Assembly: GCF_051900425.1 (NCBI RefSeq)
Contig: NZ_JBHZGK010000003.1
Location: 1 to 64,000, forward strand
From: Frateuria_A sp051900425
GTDB lineage: Bacteria > Pseudomonadota > Gammaproteobacteria > Xanthomonadales > Rhodanobacteraceae
Direction: 5' to 3'
Length of the DNA stretch: 64,000 nucleotides
The notes beneath the pieces were generated by a model that worked only from the letters and a program-made list of their open reading frames with translations, did no database searches and was not told the origin of the DNA. The position numbers and the translations under genes were made by a program. Shown one piece after another: positions 61,261 to 64,000 of the stretch. Numbering within the stretch: position 1 is the stretch's first letter; every line of letters starts with the position of its first letter.

Positions 61261-62286
61261 ATGAGCGAACGTCCGCGCGTCCCGCGTCCCCAGGTCATCG
61301 CCCACCGCGGCGCCAGCGCGTACCTGCCCGAACACACGCTGGCCGCCTATGCGCGCGCCATCGCCGACGGCGCCGACCTGATCGAACCGGACCTGGTCAT
61401 GACCCGCGACGGCGTGCTGGTCGCCCGGCACGAAAACGAAATCGGCGAGACCACCGACGTGGCTGCGCACCCGCGCTTCGCCTCCCGGCGCACGCGCAAG
61501 CAGATCGATGGCGTGACGGTCGAAGGCTGGTTCACCGAGGACTTCACCCTCGCCGAGCTCAAGACCCTGCGCACCCGCGAACGCCTTCCCGAGCTGCGCG
61601 GTACCGCCCACGACGGGCAGCACCCGATCGCCACGCTGGAGGAGATCATCGAGCTGCTGGCGACCGGGAACGCGCACCAGGGGCGGATGGTCGGACTGAT
61701 CCCGGAGATCAAGCACGGCACGTGGTTCCAGCGCCAGGGCCTGCCGATGGAGCGGCGCCTGCTCGACACGCTCGCCGCGCACGCCTGCACGCGCCGCGTG
61801 CCGGTGGTGATCCAGTCCTTCGAGCTGGCCAACCTGCGCGCGCTGCGTGCCTGCCTGGGCGACCGGCCCAACGTGCGCCTGCTGCAGCTGGTCGACGAGC
61901 CGCAGGCACGTCCGTGGGACGTGGCCGTCGCGGGCGGCAGCCTGCGCTACGCGGACCTGCTCACGCCGGCAGGCCTGCGCCAGGTGGCGACCTGGGCCGA
62001 CGCGATCGGCCCGAATGCGCGCGCCATCCTGCCGCTGGATGCGGAAGGCCGCCTGGGTCCACCCACCCCGCTGGTGCGCGAGGCCCATGCAGCCGGACTG
62101 CAGGTGCATGCCTGGACCTTCCGTCCGGAAAACGTCTTCCTGCCGCGTGCGCTGTGGCGGGGCGACGATCCGGCCACGCGCCACCCGGAGGGCTCGGTCG
62201 CGGAGATACGCGCGCACCTGGATGCCGGCATCGACGCCTTCTTTACCGATGATCCCGCGATGGGGCGGGCAGCAGTGGGTGAATGA
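61261..62286 (+). CDS. glycerophosphodiester phosphodiesterase
   Basis: Hydrolyses glycerophosphodiesters to glycerol-3-phosphate and an alcohol. The 341-residue product opens with AHRGASAYLPEHTLAAY (His15) and IEPDLVMTRDGVLVARHE, the metal-binding and catalytic segments of the GDPD family, and ends with FRPENVFLP and IDAFFTDDPAMGR. There is no signal peptide before the catalytic start, so it appears cytoplasmic, UgpQ-like, although its length is closer to GlpQ. It is read downstream of nagX across a repeat. Confidence 0.92.
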   Translation: MSERPRVPRPQVIAHRGASAYLPEHTLAAYARAIADGADLIEPDLVMTRDGVLVARHENEIGETTDVAAHPRFASRRTRKQIDGVTVEGWFTEDFTLAELKTLRTRERLPELRGTAHDGQHPIATLEEIIELLATGNAHQGRMVGLIPEIKHGTWFQRQGLPMERRLLDTLAAHACTRRVPVVIQSFELANLRALRACLGDRPNVRLLQLVDEPQARPWDVAVAGGSLRYADLLTPAGLRQVATWADAIGPNARAILPLDAEGRLGPPTPLVREAHAAGLQVHAWTFRPENVFLPRALWRGDDPATRHPEGSVAEIRAHLDAGIDAFFTDDPAMGRAAVGE

Positions 62287-62521
62287 CGCGTCTACACCAA
62301 TTGTTGAATTTTTGCTGTGGCCATCTTAAGGTTCGGTCAAACGAGCCCCGCTTCCCCACAAGCCTGTCTCGCCAGCACCGATCCCCCTATGCGGTCGCTG
62401 GCTTCCCTCAGGCACCCCTTGTGAACCGTTTTTGGACGCGGATGGACGATCGTGCTCGTTGCCACGGGGCTATCGATGGCCTCAGTCCTTACATCCAAAA
62501 CAGGTTTTGGGGAGTTATTGC
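62287..62521. other. intergenic region ahead of the Oar-like receptor
   Basis: No gene is recognised. Its first 60 bases are AT-rich (TTGTTGAATTTTTGCTG), a plausible promoter area, and GGGGAG lies seven bases before the next ATG. A short open frame (62283-62525) has no ribosome binding site. Confidence 0.5.
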
Positions 62522-64000
62522 ATGAACATGCAAGTTGCCAATCGCCCGGCGATCCGCCGGACGGCCCTAGCCATTGCCTTGAGCATGGGCTTCACCGGCC
62601 TCGCTTTCGCGCAGGCGACCACCGGCAGCATCTTCGGTGATGCACCGGCCGCCCAGGGCGAAACCGTCCTGATCCAGAACAACACCGGCTTCTCGCGCGA
62701 AGTCGCGGTCGACGCCTCCGGTCACTTCGTGGCCAACCAGCTGCCGCTGGGCGACTACACCGTCACCCTGCGCCAGAACGGCCAGGACGTCGATTCGCGC
62801 AAGAACGTCACCCTGCGCGTGGGTGCCGGTACGCAGGTCTCGTTCGCTGCGGCGGGCGCGGCTGATGCCCAGAACCTGTCCGCCATCACCGTCAGCGCCA
62901 ACGCCCTGCCGACGATCGACGTGACCGGCGTGGACTCGCGCACCGTCATCACCGCCGAGCAGCTGGCCAAGCTGCCGCTGGCGCGCAGCGCCGAAGCGAT
63001 CGCGCTGCTGGCCCCGGGCGTGGTGCAGGGCAGCTCCCTGTTCCAGAGCCCGCTGGGTGGCTCGGTGGTGTCCTTCGGCGGTTCCTCGGTCACCGAGAAC
63101 GCCTACTACATCAACGGCTTCAACACGACTGACCCGCTCAGCGGCTTCGGCGGCATCAGCCTGCCGTACGGCGCGATCGACCAGCAGGAAATCCTCAGCG
63201 GCGGTTACGGTGCGGCCTACGGTCGTTCGGACGGCGGCGTGATCAGCCAGGTCGGCAAGCGCGGCACCAACGAGTGGCACTTCGGTGGCCAGATCCAGTG
63301 GACCCCGAGCCAGCTCAAGGCCGACCCGAAGAACTGGCACTACGTCAATGCCGACGGCACCGACGGTGCGCTTCGCCAGTATCGCCAGGACAACAAGACC
63401 TGGGTGACCACGGTCGACGCCTACGTCGGCGGTCCGCTGATCAAGGACAAGCTGTTCATGTTCGCCGCGGTCGAGGCCGAGCGCGAGCAGGGCAAGTCCA
63501 CCGGCTCGAACGTTGCCCCGTTCACCGACCACTACCGCTACGACAACCCGAAGTGGTACGGCAAGCTGGACTGGAACATCAACGACAGCAACATCCTGGA
63601 AGTCACCGGTGCGTCCAGCAAGTCGTCGTATGAAGGCCGCTACAACAACTTCGATTACGACACGCTGACCGAAGGCGGCTTCAACAGCAACGACACCCAC
63701 ACCAAGAACGGCGCGGACATGTACTCCGCCAAGTTCACCAGCTACATCACCGACGACCTGACCGTGTCGGCGATGTACGGCAAGATGAAGGGCACCTGGT
63801 ACAGCAACACGCCGGACTACGATCCGACCAACCCGTACATCTTCGGTGCGCAGGACCAGAACCCGGCCCTGAACGGCGGCAGCCCGATCACCAACAACCA
63901 GACGGTGTCGACGATCAACCTGCCGGGCCACCGCTCGACCACCACCAACCTGCGCCTGGACGTCAGCTACCACATCGGCGATCACACGATCACCGCCGGT
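62522..64000 (+). CDS. Oar-like TonB-dependent receptor with carboxypeptidase-like N-terminal domain (partial)
   Basis: The first 493 codons of an outer-membrane protein; the frame is open to the right edge. After a signal peptide (MNMQVANRPAIRRTALAIAL..., ending GLAFAQ) comes a carboxypeptidase-regulatory-like beta sandwich (about 30-100), then LSAITVSANALPTIDV as a TonB-box region, the plug (AEAIALLAPGVVQGSSLF, NAYYINGFNTTDPLSG) and the first barrel strands. This is the Oar/OmpA-related receptor type, abundant in xanthomonads, with unknown ligands, often peptides or proteins. GGGGAG precedes the ATG by seven bases. Confidence 0.92.
   Translation, partial: MNMQVANRPAIRRTALAIALSMGFTGLAFAQATTGSIFGDAPAAQGETVLIQNNTGFSREVAVDASGHFVANQLPLGDYTVTLRQNGQDVDSRKNVTLRVGAGTQVSFAAAGAADAQNLSAITVSANALPTIDVTGVDSRTVITAEQLAKLPLARSAEAIALLAPGVVQGSSLFQSPLGGSVVSFGGSSVTENAYYINGFNTTDPLSGFGGISLPYGAIDQQEILSGGYGAAYGRSDGGVISQVGKRGTNEWHFGGQIQWTPSQLKADPKNWHYVNADGTDGALRQYRQDNKTWVTTVDAYVGGPLIKDKLFMFAAVEAEREQGKSTGSNVAPFTDHYRYDNPKWYGKLDWNINDSNILEVTGASSKSSYEGRYNNFDYDTLTEGGFNSNDTHTKNGADMYSAKFTSYITDDLTVSAMYGKMKGTWYSNTPDYDPTNPYIFGAQDQNPALNGGSPITNNQTVSTINLPGHRSTTTNLRLDVSYHIGDHTITAG

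Overview
The window is a 64-kb, GC-rich (roughly two-thirds G+C by eye), gene-dense bacterial chromosome segment. Gene content and order point to a gammaproteobacterium of the Xanthomonadales/Lysobacterales, most like Rhodanobacteraceae (Rhodanobacter or Dyella type). The signs are a comF-divergent bioB-bioF-bioH-bioC operon, an N-acetylglucosamine (GlcNAc) utilisation cluster with TonB-dependent receptor, GH20 hexosaminidase and NagX-type membrane protein, an EstA-like autotransporter esterase, and many short palindromic intergenic repeats. The species call is an inference from family knowledge. No phage, transposase, CRISPR array, rRNA or tRNA was seen.

Layout. 1-7.2 kb: rhomboid protease, DUF1820 protein, class I glutamine amidotransferase, a stand-alone GspE/PilB-type ATPase, and the glyQS operon. 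7.2-17.6 kb: small HTH regulator, YbaY-like lipoprotein, GDSL autotransporter, tex, RDD membrane protein, mnmG, then a 570-bp regulatory intergenic region with a sigma-54-like promoter, two candidate small RNAs and a CRP/Clp-like site. 17.6-28.8 kb: pepN, aldose epimerase, serine/threonine dehydratase-like enzyme, EamA exporter, tag, DUF72 protein, a trehalase-SDR pair and an acyltransferase 3 gene whose 3' end is duplicated downstream. 29-34.7 kb: biotin synthesis genes bioB, bioF, bioH and bioC with trhO embedded, opposite comF. 34.8-42.1 kb: ubiA, a diguanylate cyclase, thrB-thrC and a CpdB-like lipoprotein. 42.3-48.5 kb: a YtrA-type GntR regulator with an ABC transporter, an S9 peptidase and two tandem small secreted four-cysteine proteins. 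48.5-61.2 kb: the GlcNAc/chitin-oligosaccharide regulon. 61.3-64 kb: a glycerophosphodiesterase and the start of an Oar-like TonB-dependent receptor that runs off the right edge.

How genes work together. In the GlcNAc block, the outer-membrane receptor and GH20 hexosaminidase capture and trim amino-sugar oligomers, the NagP-type permease imports the sugar, the Glk-type kinase phosphorylates it, NagA deacetylates it and NagB-II deaminates and isomerises it to fructose-6-phosphate. A LacI-family repressor probably acts at two matching palindromes in the divergent permease/kinase promoter region. The biotin genes cover early pimeloyl-ACP synthesis (bioC, bioH), KAPA synthesis (bioF) and the last step (bioB); bioA and bioD are not in the window. 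Trehalase and the upstream SDR overlap by four bases and are probably co-translated.

Most of the window is ordinary housekeeping chromosome. The parts most worth a second look are the mnmG upstream region with its candidate RNAs, the twin CX6C secreted proteins, the loss of the trhO stop codon next to a repeat, and the duplicated acyltransferase tail.
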